Shown here: in pieces, positions 24,446 through 32,874 of the stretch
How the letters are laid out: the number at the start of each line of letters is the position of its first letter
Position numbering within the stretch: the stretch's first letter is position 1
Source of the DNA: Streptomyces sp. HPF1205
Lineage (GTDB): Bacteria > Actinomycetota > Actinomycetes > Streptomycetales > Streptomycetaceae
NCBI RefSeq assembly: GCF_020400825.1
Contig: NZ_JAINVH010000029.1
Coordinates: forward strand, 31,852-95,851
DNA length: 64,000 nt
Reading direction: 5' to 3'
Program-made: the position numbers and the translations under genes
Notes under the pieces: generated by a model
Database searches by the model: none
What the model was told of the DNA's origin: nothing
The model's input: the letters and a program-made list of their open reading frames with translations, nothing else

Positions 24446-26137
24446 TCAGCCCAGTTCCAGGTCCGCAACCGCGCGCAGGACGGTGGGGTCCTTGCCGAGC
24501 GGTACGGGCTCCGGGCCCGGCTCCGGCTCGGGGGCGGGCGCCCGCGAAGGGTGCTTGACCAGGCTCACCGGGGGCGCGCCCGGGAGCAGGGACAGCACCG
24601 CCTCCCTCGCGGCGCCCGGTGCCTCCTCGTCGTACGGGTCGGGGGTCGCCGGGACCTGGAGACGCAGGACGGGGCCGGTGCCCAGGCGGGCGTAGCCGCG
24701 GCCGGGCGGCACATCGGCGGCGGGTGTGGTGCGCTGCGGCGCCCCCAGCACGGCCTCGACGTGCTCGGGGGCGAGCCGGCCCAGCACCACCCGCGCCCGG
24801 GTCTGCGCGATGACGACCGGCGCCAGCGCCTCGGTGGCGTCGAGCTGGTCCGCGACGGCGACGGCCACGCTCGCCGTGCGCCCGTGCCGCAGCGGGACGT
24901 CGAGCAGCGTCTGCGGGTCGGGCCGGCCCTCGGCCGCCGCGAGCTGGGTGAGCGCGGTCGGCCGGTCGACGAGGATCCACAGCGGCCGGCGCACGTCGTC
25001 GGCGACCCGGCGCCCGGACTGCCGCGCCCGGTTGACGGCGATCAGCCGCCGCTCCGTCTCGTGCGCCGCCCATTCCAGGGTCGCCGAGGCGCCGAGCAGG
25101 CCGTTCTCGACGGCGAGCACCCCGGGCCGGCCGGCCAGCGCCGCGTACTCGCCGCTGCCGCCGCCGTCGATCACCACGATGTCGCCGTGCGCCAGCGCCT
25201 GCAGCGCGATGGACCGCAGCAAGGTGGTGGTGCCCGTCCCGGGCTGGCCGAGCGCCAGCAGGTGCGGCTCGGTCGAGCGCGGGCCGGTGCGCCAGACCAC
25301 GGGCGGCGCGTCCCGGGTCACCCGGCCGCCGGAACCGGCGGGAGCGGCGGGGCCCGCGGGGCCGCCCGTACCGTTCGGGTCCGCCGCGCCTCCCGCCACC
25401 ACCGGCACGGTCCGCCCCACCGCGTCCTCGTCGGTGAACCCGAGCACCGTCTCGCCCGGCGCCGTCACGAAGCGCTGCGCGGCCACGTCCGTCGCCAGCG
25501 GCGCCAGGGCGGTGAGGGTGAGGTGGTTCTCCTCCTCGTTCCAGTCGAACCGGTACTCCCGGCCGCGGCCCGCCTTGGCGTGCAGCAGCGCCTCGACGCG
25601 GGCCCGCGAGCCGGCCTCGCCGTCGGTGAAGTACGCCGGGTAGCGCAGGGTCAGCCGGGTCAGCCTGCCGTCCTCGAACGCGTAGCCGCCGAACGCCTGC
25701 TCCCAGCCGCCGTCGTGGGCGTACAGCGGCGCGGGGTCGCCGGGGTCGGACAGGTAGGGCACCAGCGCCTCGTACAGCGACTGCAGCCGGACGCCCTCGG
25801 CCTCGGTCGGTCCGCCGGTGGCGGGCACCCGGCGTTCCCGGCCGAGCCAGGCGGCGGAGGCGACCAGCGCGACGACGGCGAGCGCCGGCCCGTACGGCAT
25901 GAGGAGGACGACCACCAGCGCCGCGGCCGCCAGCAGGAGCGCGGGGCCGCGCCGGTCCTTGGGGGTGCGGCTCCACCAGGCGCCCGTCCAGGCGGCCTGC
26001 CTGCCCATGCCGCGGGCGATGGTGATGACGGGGTGCAGCACGTCGGACGCGCCCACGCCGACGGTGCGCGCCAGCTCCCGGCCGCGGGCCGGCGCCGGCC
26101 GGCGCTTGAGGATGCTGGGAAGGGGACTCCTGGCCAC
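24446..26137 (-). CDS. sffA: FtsK/SpoIIIE-like membrane ATPase SffA
   Basis: This 563-aa protein has one or two membrane helices near the N-terminus (about 66-95), a middle region, and a P-loop ATPase domain from about 285 of the FtsK/SpoIIIE class. With the small membrane protein SmeA directly upstream, this is the smeA-sffA arrangement of Streptomyces, where SffA localises to sporulation septa and assists DNA segregation and spore maturation (known from S. coelicolor). The P-loop reads GQPGTGTTTLL: the usual Lys is a Thr. The Walker-B-like strand ILVDRP lies near residue 395. The start is GTG at 26137 with GGAG 5 nt upstream. It is followed by convergent mocR. Confidence 0.8.
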   Translation of the reverse strand: MARSPLPSILKRRPAPARGRELARTVGVGASDVLHPVITIARGMGRQAAWTGAWWSRTPKDRRGPALLLAAAALVVVLLMPYGPALAVVALVASAAWLGRERRVPATGGPTEAEGVRLQSLYEALVPYLSDPGDPAPLYAHDGGWEQAFGGYAFEDGRLTRLTLRYPAYFTDGEAGSRARVEALLHAKAGRGREYRFDWNEEENHLTLTALAPLATDVAAQRFVTAPGETVLGFTDEDAVGRTVPVVAGGAADPNGTGGPAGPAAPAGSGGRVTRDAPPVVWRTGPRSTEPHLLALGQPGTGTTTLLRSIALQALAHGDIVVIDGGGSGEYAALAGRPGVLAVENGLLGASATLEWAAHETERRLIAVNRARQSGRRVADDVRRPLWILVDRPTALTQLAAAEGRPDPQTLLDVPLRHGRTASVAVAVADQLDATEALAPVVIAQTRARVVLGRLAPEHVEAVLGAPQRTTPAADVPPGRGYARLGTGPVLRLQVPATPDPYDEEAPGAAREAVLSLLPGAPPVSLVKHPSRAPAPEPEPGPEPVPLGKDPTVLRAVADLELG

Positions 26138-26272
26138 GGATGCTCCATGGGTGGTTCGGGTGAGGAGTGCGCTCCCGTACGGCGGCGGTGGCGCGGGGGC
26201 GCGGGCGGCGGGGCGGGCCCGGAGCGGAGCGGCGCGCTGCCGGGCCCGGGCGGAACCTCCCCGGTCACGGCA

Positions 26273-26467
26273 CTAGATCCGCAGCCCGCCGATCAGGCTG
26301 GCCAGGCTGGCGCCGCCCGCCCTGATGCTGGGGGCGATGGCGGAGCCCGCGAGGTAGAAGCCGAAAAGTGCGCACACCAACCCGTGGGACATCTTCAGGC
26401 CGTCCTTGCGGAAGAACAGGAACACGATGACGCCGAGAAGAACGACGCCGGAGATGGACAGGATCAT
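26273..26467 (-). CDS. smeA: Small membrane protein SmeA
   Basis: This 64-aa protein consists of two hydrophobic segments (ILSISGVVLLGVIVFLFF and GLVCALFGFYLAGSAIA) joined by a short basic loop, then a Gly/Ala-rich tail. Size, composition and position directly upstream of the FtsK-like gene fit SmeA, which in S. coelicolor targets SffA to sporulation septa. AGGAGA lies 6 nt before the ATG at 26467, a strong ribosome-binding site. The gap to sffA is 135 bp, so the two are probably cotranscribed. Confidence 0.85.
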   Translation of the reverse strand: MILSISGVVLLGVIVFLFFRKDGLKMSHGLVCALFGFYLAGSAIAPSIRAGGASLASLIGGLRI

Positions 26468-26515
26468 GGGCTCTTCTCCTGGGTGATGGGGACGGTCACC
26501 ATGAGTTCTTCCAGG

Positions 26516-26530
26516 CTCACAAAAAGTGAG
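26516..26530. promoter_or_regulatory. Inverted repeat CTCAC-aaaaa-GTGAG upstream of smeA
   Basis: CTCAC (26516-26520) and GTGAG (26526-26530) flank five A residues, about 50 bp upstream of the smeA start. The AT-rich centre is unusual for this genome. It could be an operator in the developmental promoter. It loosely recalls TCAC/GTGA boxes of developmental regulators, but I cannot name the protein. Confidence 0.35.
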
Positions 26531-26702
26531 AGGTCGCGCTCGGTGGCAAACGGGTGATTCGTCGGGAAGTTGCACCACTGGGGTGAGGTGTGCGGCTTGT
26601 CCGCCCCACGGGAGGGCGGGGCGCGGTCCGGCCGCCGCTACCGGCCGAACAGGTGAGGGGGCCGTCGGCGCCTTGACGCGGCGGCCGGGGGAGGATGGGC
26701 GT

Positions 26703-27359
26703 GTGCAGCTCACCCCGATCACCTGGCCCCGGCTGGCGCGGGCGCTCGCCGAGCGGGTGGCCGCCACCGTGCCGCCGGTCCGCCCGGGGGAGCACCCCCC
26801 GGACCGGAATGCGTGGGCCAGGCTCGCCGTGGACGGCGCGCCCGCCGCCGGCACCGCGGACCTCGCCGACGCCGTGGCGGACGAGCTGCCCGCGCTCGGC
26901 CACCCGGTCCTGCGGGTGAGCGCGGCGGGCTTCTGGCGGCCCGCATCGGTCCGGCTGGAGTACGGCCACCAGGACGTGGACGCCTACTACCAGCTCTGGC
27001 TGGACACCGGCGCGCTGCGCCGCGAGGTGCTCGACCCGCTCGGGCCCGGCGGCTCCGGCCGCGCCCTGCCCTCGTTGCGCGACCCGGTGACCGACCGCTC
27101 CACCCGGGCCGGCTACGTGGACCTGCCGCCCGGCGGGGTGCTGGTGCTCGACGGCCCGCTCCTGCTCGGCCAGGGACTGCCGCTGGACCTCACCGTCCAC
27201 CTGCGGCTGTCCCCCGCGGCCCTGGAGCGGCGCACCGACCCCGCCGAGCACTGGACGCTGCCCGCCTACGAGCGCTACGACCGCGAGGTGCTGCCCGAGC
27301 AGAGCGCCGACGTCCTGGTCCGCGCCGACGACCCCCGCCACCCGGCGTGGACCGGCTGA
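26703..27359 (+). CDS. Uridine-kinase-like protein with degenerate P-loop
   Basis: This 218-aa protein follows the fold of the uridine kinase family. The strand LAVDGAP, the helix DLADAVADEL and the middle sequence FWRPASVRLEYGHQDVDAYY are present, with VLVLDGPLLLG near residue 142 resembling the acidic strand. The P-loop region reads DGAPAAGTADL (about 44-54), lacking the Lys-Ser/Thr pair of an active Walker A, so nucleotide binding is doubtful. The start is GTG at 26703 with GGGGGAGG 8 nt upstream. It follows the smeA control region divergently. It could be a regulatory or scaffold relative of the kinase at 2161-2775. Confidence 0.7.
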   Translation: MQLTPITWPRLARALAERVAATVPPVRPGEHPPDRNAWARLAVDGAPAAGTADLADAVADELPALGHPVLRVSAAGFWRPASVRLEYGHQDVDAYYQLWLDTGALRREVLDPLGPGGSGRALPSLRDPVTDRSTRAGYVDLPPGGVLVLDGPLLLGQGLPLDLTVHLRLSPAALERRTDPAEHWTLPAYERYDREVLPEQSADVLVRADDPRHPAWTG

Positions 27360-27532
27360 CCCGGAGCCCCTAAGAATGGGCGTGGCGAGCGGGGCGGCCA
27401 TTCCGTTCGGAGGCGGAGGTCCTGGGGCCGGAACGTGCCGCGCAGACCGGCCGGGAACGCGCGCGTCCACCGGCCGGCGCGGCTCCCGCGGGTGCCTCAA
27501 CACCCTTGCGGGACAAGGGCTCCCGGGTCGCC

Positions 27533-27562
27533 TTGCCGTGAGGCGGCGGACCCCGCTAGCGT
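27533..27562 (+). promoter_or_regulatory. Promoter TTGCCG-N18-TAGCGT
   Basis: TTGCCG (27533-27538) and TAGCGT (27557-27562) are separated by 18 nt. Transcription would begin about 6 nt before the GNAT ATG at 27574, giving an almost leaderless message. Confidence 0.55.
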
Positions 27563-27573
27563 CCCGGAGCACC

Positions 27574-28590
27574 ATGACTGTCGCCATCGCGCCGCTGACC
27601 GCCGAACACATACCCCTGGCCGCGCAGCGGTACGACCGCTGGTTCGCCCGGGCCCGCCGCCCCCCGTCGCAGCGGTCCTGGCTGGCCGACGGCCCGGTGC
27701 GCGGCGAGGAACTCCTGGGCAAGCTGCTGACCACGCCGGGCCTTGAGGCGTGCCGCGCCATGGACGGCGACGGCGGCCTCGCCGGGCACCTGGCGGCCGT
27801 GCCCGTCGACCTCGCGCGCGACGACCCGGCGGCCCTGCGCGGCCATCCCCGCGCGGCGCTGGTCCCGCACGGCGGCCACGCCCTGCCGTCCGGCCGGGAG
27901 AGCGAGGTGCTGCGCGCCCTGTACGCGCGGGTCGCCGAGCGCCTGGTCGCCGACCGGCGGCTGGTCCACTACGTCGAGGTGCCGGCCGGGGAGTCCGCCA
28001 CCTCGCCCTGGTCGGACCTGGGCTTCGGCCGCGAACTGGTGCACGGCCTGATGGCGGTCAGGGCCCGCGGCCGGCAGCCCCGGGGTGTCGGGGGGCTGGC
28101 CATCCGGCGGGCCGGGCCCGGCGACCTGCCGCAGATCGGCCGGATGGCGGCCGAGGCGGCCCGCGGGCAGCGCGGCTCCGCGATGTTCCAGCCGCAGCCC
28201 GAGCAGGCCCTGGCCGCCCTGCGCGTCCATTACGCCGACGCGCTCGCCGACCCGAGGTGCGGGGCGTGGATCGCCTCGCGGCGGGGCGAGGAGATCGGCA
28301 TGGCGGTCGTCGTCCCCGCGGCCCCCGGCCCGGTGACACCGGAGTCCTGCGTCGAGCTGGCCGAGGCGTACGTGGATCCCGCCTCGCGCGGGGAGGGCAT
28401 CAGCCGGGTGCTGCTGGCCACGGCGCTGGCGTGGGCGTACGACAACGGGCACCGCTACATGTCGGCCCGCTGGCACTCCGCCTCGCCGCTGGCCGCCGGC
28501 CACTGGCCGGCCGTCGGCTTCCGGCCGGTGGCCTACCGGCTCAGCCGCATCCTGGACGCGCGGATCGGCGGCGCTCCGGGCACGTACTGA
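27574..28590 (+). CDS. GNAT-family N-acetyltransferase
   Basis: This 338-aa protein looks like two GNAT folds in tandem. The C-terminal one (about 175-335) is the better conserved: LAIRRAGPGDLPQIGRMAAE opens it, and ELAEAYVDPASRGEGISRVLL carries the acetyl-CoA pyrophosphate loop (Arg-Gly-Glu-Gly in place of R/QxxGxG/A). WHSASPLAAGHWPAVGFRPV (in part) ends it. The N-terminal half (about 1-165) is weaker (DLGFGRELVHGL at its end). Such proteins transfer acetyl groups to amines; the substrate is unknown. The start is ATG at 27574 with a near-leaderless promoter. Confidence 0.8.
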   Translation: MTVAIAPLTAEHIPLAAQRYDRWFARARRPPSQRSWLADGPVRGEELLGKLLTTPGLEACRAMDGDGGLAGHLAAVPVDLARDDPAALRGHPRAALVPHGGHALPSGRESEVLRALYARVAERLVADRRLVHYVEVPAGESATSPWSDLGFGRELVHGLMAVRARGRQPRGVGGLAIRRAGPGDLPQIGRMAAEAARGQRGSAMFQPQPEQALAALRVHYADALADPRCGAWIASRRGEEIGMAVVVPAAPGPVTPESCVELAEAYVDPASRGEGISRVLLATALAWAYDNGHRYMSARWHSASPLAAGHWPAVGFRPVAYRLSRILDARIGGAPGTY

Positions 28591-28723
28591 GTACCTGATG
28601 ACCGGCTGACCGGCTCCGTTCGGCCCCGGCTCGCGGCGCCACTCGCGCCCCCGAAGTGACGAATGCCAACAAGTCCTATAAATCGGACATTTCGGAGTGG
28701 TGCACCTCACGCGGCTGACGGCG

Positions 28724-28739
28724 TGTGAGCGGCATCACG
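28724..28739. promoter_or_regulatory. CRP-like binding site
   Basis: TGTGAGCGGCATCACG matches the cAMP receptor protein consensus TGTGA-N6-TCACA at 9 of 10 informative positions. It lies about 190 bp upstream of the -35 box of the riboswitch transcript, which is far for a direct activator. In S. coelicolor the muralytic gene rpfA is under both Crp and a c-di-AMP riboswitch, so dual control here is plausible. Confidence 0.4.
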
Positions 28740-28915
28740 GGACCATCACCGTCCGGGGCCCCGGCGGAGCCCACCGTGGCCGAGGGGGGTCCGATGTCAC
28801 CCGCCGCCGCGGAGGTGTGTGCGCACCGTGAGGCACTCGTGCACGCAAACCGCGTCGGCGCATGACGGCGAGTCACGCCCGCCGTATCGCAAGAAGTCGG
28901 GCATGTCGTACTTGC

Positions 28916-28945
28916 TTGCCGCTCGATCGGGCCGTCGTCTAGCTT
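28916..28945 (+). promoter_or_regulatory. Promoter TTGCCG-N18-TAGCTT
   Basis: TTGCCG (28916-28921) and TAGCTT (28940-28945) with an 18-nt spacer place the transcript start near 28952, about 35-40 nt before the riboswitch. Confidence 0.5.
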
Positions 28946-28989
28946 CCTCTGCGGCGGGCCGGATGCCCGCTCTCCCTTCCGCCGGGTGG

Positions 28990-29197
28990 ATCGCCGAATC
29001 CTGCCGCCGCCCGGAGACGGATCGTTCGACCAAACCGCACGGCAGGAGCGGGGGACCCAGGTAAGCCGCCGTCCCGGGACACCGGACGGCTCGGGGTGAA
29101 GTCACGGCCCGCGCGCACCGCGTGGCCGCCGCGCCCGCCGGCACGGCACCGTGACCGGGCATCTCCTGCCCGAACCCGACAGCTCACCTCGCAGGCG
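28990..29197 (+). ncRNA. ydaO/yuaA-type c-di-AMP riboswitch
   Basis: The 5' leader of the M23 peptidase gene carries the conserved blocks of the ydaO aptamer in order: TCGCCGAATCCTG (28991-29003), GCAGGAGCGGGGGACCCAGG (29042-29061), CGGGGTGAAG (29092-29101) and CCCGAACCCGACAGCTCACC (29169-29188), ending TCGCAGGCG. This class binds c-di-AMP and in actinobacteria sits before cell-wall hydrolase genes. CTCCTGC (29163-29169) can pair with GCAGGAG inside the aptamer (29042-29048) or with GCAGGAG at the ribosome-binding site (29197-29203), so a translational switch is possible. Confidence 0.9.
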
Positions 29198-29215
29198 CAG
29201 GAGAGGACGTCTTTC

Positions 29216-29818
29216 ATGCCCGCCAAGGGAAAGCACCGCAAACCGCGCAGCCTCAGCCGCCTCACCCGCATCTGCCTCGCCGCCGGCACCGGCGCCGCGG
29301 CCCTCGCGCTGCCGCTGGCCTTCACCGGCAACGCCTCGGCCGCCGAGCCCGCCAAGGCCCCGGCCGCCGTCGTGAAGGCCGCGCCCGCCGCGGCGAAGGC
29401 GGCCGCCGGCACCGGCTGGACCAAGCCGGTCGGCAACGCCCCGATAGGCACCAAGTACCACCAGGCCGGGGCCCACTGGTCCAGCGGCTACCACACCGGC
29501 GTCGACTTCCTGGTGTGGACCGGCACCCCGGTCCACTCGGTGGCCGCAGGCACCGTGGTCCACGCGGGCCCCGACGGCGCCTACGGCAACGACGTGATCA
29601 TCAAGCACCCGGACGGCAGGTACAGCCTGTACGGCCACCTGTCGCGCGTCGAGGTCTCCGTCGGCCAGAGCGTCACCGAGGGCCGGCAGATCGCCCTGTC
29701 CGGCGCCACCGGCAACGTGACCGGCCCGCACCTGCACTTCGAGGTGCGCACCACGCCGTACTACGGCTCGGACATCGACCCGGTCGCCTACCTGGCCTCC
29801 CACGGGGTCACCATCTGA
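29216..29818 (+). CDS. Secreted M23 (LytM-type) peptidoglycan endopeptidase
   Basis: This 200-aa exported zinc peptidase cleaves peptide cross-bridges in peptidoglycan. A signal peptide (about 1-42, ending NASAA) is followed by an Ala/Lys-rich spacer and a single M23 domain (about 68-200). Zinc ligands are H93 and D97 (GYHTGVDFLV) and H174 (GPHLHFE), with H141 and H172 as catalytic histidines. AGGAGAGG lies 9 nt before the ATG at 29216, directly after the c-di-AMP riboswitch. Expression should therefore respond to c-di-AMP, linking osmotic/turgor signalling to wall opening. The M23 domain is very similar to that of the Rpf-LysM-M23 protein at 40016-41299. Confidence 0.93.
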   Translation: MPAKGKHRKPRSLSRLTRICLAAGTGAAALALPLAFTGNASAAEPAKAPAAVVKAAPAAAKAAAGTGWTKPVGNAPIGTKYHQAGAHWSSGYHTGVDFLVWTGTPVHSVAAGTVVHAGPDGAYGNDVIIKHPDGRYSLYGHLSRVEVSVGQSVTEGRQIALSGATGNVTGPHLHFEVRTTPYYGSDIDPVAYLASHGVTI

Positions 29819-29847
29819 CCCGCGCCACCCGCGGGGCCGCACAGGCC

Positions 29848-29881
29848 GTGCCCGCCCGGTTCCCCGACCCCGGGCGGGCAC
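29848..29881. terminator. 12-bp terminator between convergent genes
   Basis: gtgcccgcccgg (29848-29859) and ccgggcgggcac (29870-29881) are perfect inverted repeats with a 10-nt loop. They lie between the M23 peptidase stop and the stop of the leftward LAL regulator. Confidence 0.7.
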
Positions 29882-29909
29882 AGCCCCGTTCGCGGTCCCG
29901 TGAGCGGGA

Positions 29910-32813
29910 CTAACCGAAGATCGCGGCGAGTTCGCCCCGGGAGACCACGCCCAGCTTCGGATACGCCTTGTACAGGTGGTAGCCGACGGTACGCGGGCTG
30001 AGGAAGAGCTGCGCCGCGATGTCGCGGTTGGACATGCCGCGCGCGGCCAGCCGCACGATCTGGGACTCCTGCGGGGTCAGGCCCGCCTCCTCGGCCGGCG
30101 ACCGGGTGCCCTGCGGGGCCGTCACCGAGGCGCCGGCCGCGCCCAGTTCGCCCAGTGCCCGTGCCGCCCACGGCCTCGCGCCCAGCCGCTCGAAGGCGTC
30201 CAGCGCCTCGCGCAGCCGGCCCTGCGCCTCGCTCTTGCGCCGCACCCGGCGCAGCCACTCGCCGTACAGCAGCGCGGTACGCGCCGTCTCCATCGCCCGC
30301 AGATGCGGGTCGTGGGCCGCGAGGGCCTCGGTGAAGTACGCCTCCGCCTCCGCCTCGGGCGCGCGCAGCGCCCGGCAGCGGGCCACCAGGGCCCGCGCCC
30401 ACCGCTGCCCCGAGCGCGCCGCCCACGCCTCGAACCGGGCCAGCGGCTCGTCGGCCCGCTCCGGCACCCCCAGGCGTACCGCCGCCTCCACCAGGTCGGG
30501 GACGCTGCGGGTGGCCGAGATGTGGTGCCGCACCGACTCCCCGGTCAGCAGGGACAGCCGGTCCAGGGCCGCCTGGGCGCGGCCCAGGCCGAGTTCGAGC
30601 AGGCCCTGTGACCAGTACGCCCACGGCGCGCCCGGCGCCATCGCCCCGCTCGCGCCGGCCGACAGCGCCATGTCCACGTGCCCGCGGCACTCCTCCTCGT
30701 CGCCCCTGATCGCCGCCACGTGCGCCAGCGCGCTGCCGAGCTGGCTCACCCACTGGGCCTGCCCCGCGTCCCGGGAGATCCGCAGCCCCTCGGCCGCGGT
30801 GGCGTACGCGTCCTCGTACCGCGACTGGAAGATCTCCGCCTCCGCGTGGAAGAACATCAGCGTGGTCAGCCGCCCCAGGCCGCCGCTCTCCCGGCTCTCC
30901 GCGATGAGCGCGGTGGTCAGTTCGTACGACTGCGCGTCCTGGCCCAGCGCCAGGCCGACCCCGCACAGCATCACCAGGTCCCGCGGGTCGATCCGGCCGC
31001 CCCGCGCCGCCCGCGCACCGGCCGCGGCCGCGTCGACGGCCGGGGGCGCGTGGCCCGCGGCCCCGCTGCCCAGCGCGCCGGTCAGGAACTCCGCGACCGG
31101 CCGGATCGGCGCGTCCTCGGGCAGCCGCAGCGCCCGCAGCCGGTCCAGGGTCTGCGCCACCTCGTCGCCTCCCAGGTACCACGCGGTGTGCGTGGCCTGC
31201 ACCAGCATCCGCGCGGCGCGCTGCGGATCGGCGCCGGCCACCAGGCCCGCCCCTTCCAGGAGCACCCGGTGCGCGGCCGGGAACGCCCCCTGCCAGAAGT
31301 CGGCGAGCCCCCGCACGTGGAGGGTGCGGGCCCGCAGCACGGCCGAGCCGGGCCGCTCGCCCGGGGAGCCGCCCGGCCCGGCGTCACCTGTTCCTTCCAG
31401 GGCGCGGGCCGCCTGCTCGGCGAAGCTCCGGGCGCGGGCGAGTTCGCCCGCCTCCGAGGCCGACTCGGCGGCGAGCACGAGGCGTTCGACGCGGGCGGCG
31501 GGGTCGGTGCTCAGGCGGGCCGCGCGCTCGTAGGCGGCCATGGCGGCGGCGTGGCCGCTGCGTTCCCTGGCCCGGTCGGCGGTGTCCTGGAGGACGGCGG
31601 CCACGGCCTCGTCGGGGCCGGTGGCCGCTGCCGCCAGGTGCCAGGCGCGGTGGTCGGGGTCGGCGACCGGGTCGGCCGCGTCCGCCAGCGCGCGATGGGC
31701 GGCCAGCCGGTCGGGCAGCGGCGCGCGCTGGTAGATCGCCGCCCGCATGAGCGGGTGACGGAACCGCAGCCGGTCCTCCTGGTCGACGAAGACCAGCCCC
31801 GCCTCCTGCGCCGGCGGCAGGTCCGACAGGCCCAGCCCGAGCGCCGTCGCGGCCCGCAGCAGGAGCTCCGGGTCCCCCGAGTGGTCGGCCGCGGCCACCA
31901 GCAGCAGCATCTGCGTGCCGGGCGGCAGATGGCTGACCCGGCCGTGGAAGGCCATCCGCAGCCTGCTGGTCAGCGGCAGTCCGCCGGGTCCTGCGGGCAC
32001 GGATTCCGCGCCCGTGCCCATGCCCGCGCCCGCGGACGCCGACGCCGACGCCCCGCGCAGCGCCGTCGGCAGTTCGAGCAGGGCCAGCGGATTGCCCTGG
32101 GCCTCGGCCAGCACCCGGCGGTGTACGGGATCGGGGAGCGGCTCGCCGCCGGCGGCCAGCAGCGCCTCGGCGGCGCCCGCGTCCAGCGGGCCCAGACCCA
32201 GCTCCGGCAGGCCCGCGGCGGGGAAGGCGCCCTCGCCGTCGCGCACGGCGAAGACCATCGCCACACCCTCGGCGTCCAGCCGCCGGGCCGCGAAGACCAG
32301 CGCATCGACGGAGGCCCGGTCCAGCCACTGGGCGTCGTCGACCACGCACAGCAGCGGACCCTCGCCCGCGTGGTCGGACAGCAGGGACAGCACGGCCAGA
32401 CCCACGAACATGGGCTCGCCCGCGCCGCCCGAGGCCAGACCGAACGCCGCCGCCAGGGCCCGGCGCTGCGGCTCGGGCAGCGCGTCCAGCGACCCCATCG
32501 CCCTGCGCAGCAGCAACTGCAGTCCGGCATAGGGGAGTTCGGCCTCGAACTCGATGCCCGCGCCGCGTACGAGCGTCATCGGCGCGACCGCCTCGCCGCT
32601 GTCGCCTGTACCGTCGCCCTCGGCGCCCGCCCCGGCCTCCCGCCGTGCCTGCCCGCCGCCCTGCGCGCGCGCCACCGCGTACTCCAGCAGCGCGCTCTTC
32701 CCGATGCCGGCGTCGCCGCGCAGTACGAGCACGCCGCTGCGCCCGGCCCGCGCGTCGTCGAGCAGCGCGTCGATGGCGGCGGCTTCCCTGTCCCGTCCGT
32801 AGAGCATGAGCAT
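29910..32813 (-). CDS. LAL-type giant LuxR transcriptional regulator
   Basis: This 967-aa regulator of the LAL family has an N-terminal AAA ATPase (about 1-300) with Walker A GDAGIGKS (33-40) and Walker B LLCVVDDAQWLD. A long TPR-like helical middle follows. A C-terminal LuxR helix-turn-helix (about 900-967) reads LTPQESQIVRLAARGMSNRDIA then LFLSPRTVGYHLYKAYPKLG. LAL regulators respond to ATP/ligand binding and often activate clusters, but no biosynthetic cluster is seen here. The start ATG at 32813 (MLMLYGRD) is supported by TAGCGT (32826-32821) just upstream, implying a leaderless message. A 12-bp tandem array lies further upstream. Confidence 0.88.
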   Translation of the reverse strand: MLMLYGRDREAAAIDALLDDARAGRSGVLVLRGDAGIGKSALLEYAVARAQGGGQARREAGAGAEGDGTGDSGEAVAPMTLVRGAGIEFEAELPYAGLQLLLRRAMGSLDALPEPQRRALAAAFGLASGGAGEPMFVGLAVLSLLSDHAGEGPLLCVVDDAQWLDRASVDALVFAARRLDAEGVAMVFAVRDGEGAFPAAGLPELGLGPLDAGAAEALLAAGGEPLPDPVHRRVLAEAQGNPLALLELPTALRGASASASAGAGMGTGAESVPAGPGGLPLTSRLRMAFHGRVSHLPPGTQMLLLVAAADHSGDPELLLRAATALGLGLSDLPPAQEAGLVFVDQEDRLRFRHPLMRAAIYQRAPLPDRLAAHRALADAADPVADPDHRAWHLAAAATGPDEAVAAVLQDTADRARERSGHAAAMAAYERAARLSTDPAARVERLVLAAESASEAGELARARSFAEQAARALEGTGDAGPGGSPGERPGSAVLRARTLHVRGLADFWQGAFPAAHRVLLEGAGLVAGADPQRAARMLVQATHTAWYLGGDEVAQTLDRLRALRLPEDAPIRPVAEFLTGALGSGAAGHAPPAVDAAAAGARAARGGRIDPRDLVMLCGVGLALGQDAQSYELTTALIAESRESGGLGRLTTLMFFHAEAEIFQSRYEDAYATAAEGLRISRDAGQAQWVSQLGSALAHVAAIRGDEEECRGHVDMALSAGASGAMAPGAPWAYWSQGLLELGLGRAQAALDRLSLLTGESVRHHISATRSVPDLVEAAVRLGVPERADEPLARFEAWAARSGQRWARALVARCRALRAPEAEAEAYFTEALAAHDPHLRAMETARTALLYGEWLRRVRRKSEAQGRLREALDAFERLGARPWAARALGELGAAGASVTAPQGTRSPAEEAGLTPQESQIVRLAARGMSNRDIAAQLFLSPRTVGYHLYKAYPKLGVVSRGELAAIFG

Positions 32814-32820
32814 GCCGGGC

Positions 32821-32826
32821 ACGCTA
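32821..32826 (-). promoter_or_regulatory. -10 element TAGCGT of the LAL gene
   Basis: On the minus strand TAGCGT is followed 7 nt later by the ATG at 32813, so the message would be leaderless. No good -35 is visible. The alternative GTG starts further upstream would lie before the transcript start. Confidence 0.45.
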
Positions 32827-32874
32827 GCCGACACCACCGACGGCGCGGGCACCCGACCGTACGCGGCGCGGTCC

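Larger units (their letters stand above)
28591..28989. other. Upstream control region of the riboswitch transcript
   Basis: No gene is seen in about 400 bp. It holds an AT-rich partial palindrome GTCC-tataaatc-GGAC (28673-28688), a CRP-like site (28724-28739) and a promoter (28916-28945). The local drop in GC (about 28660-28700) is unusual for this window. Confidence 0.45.
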
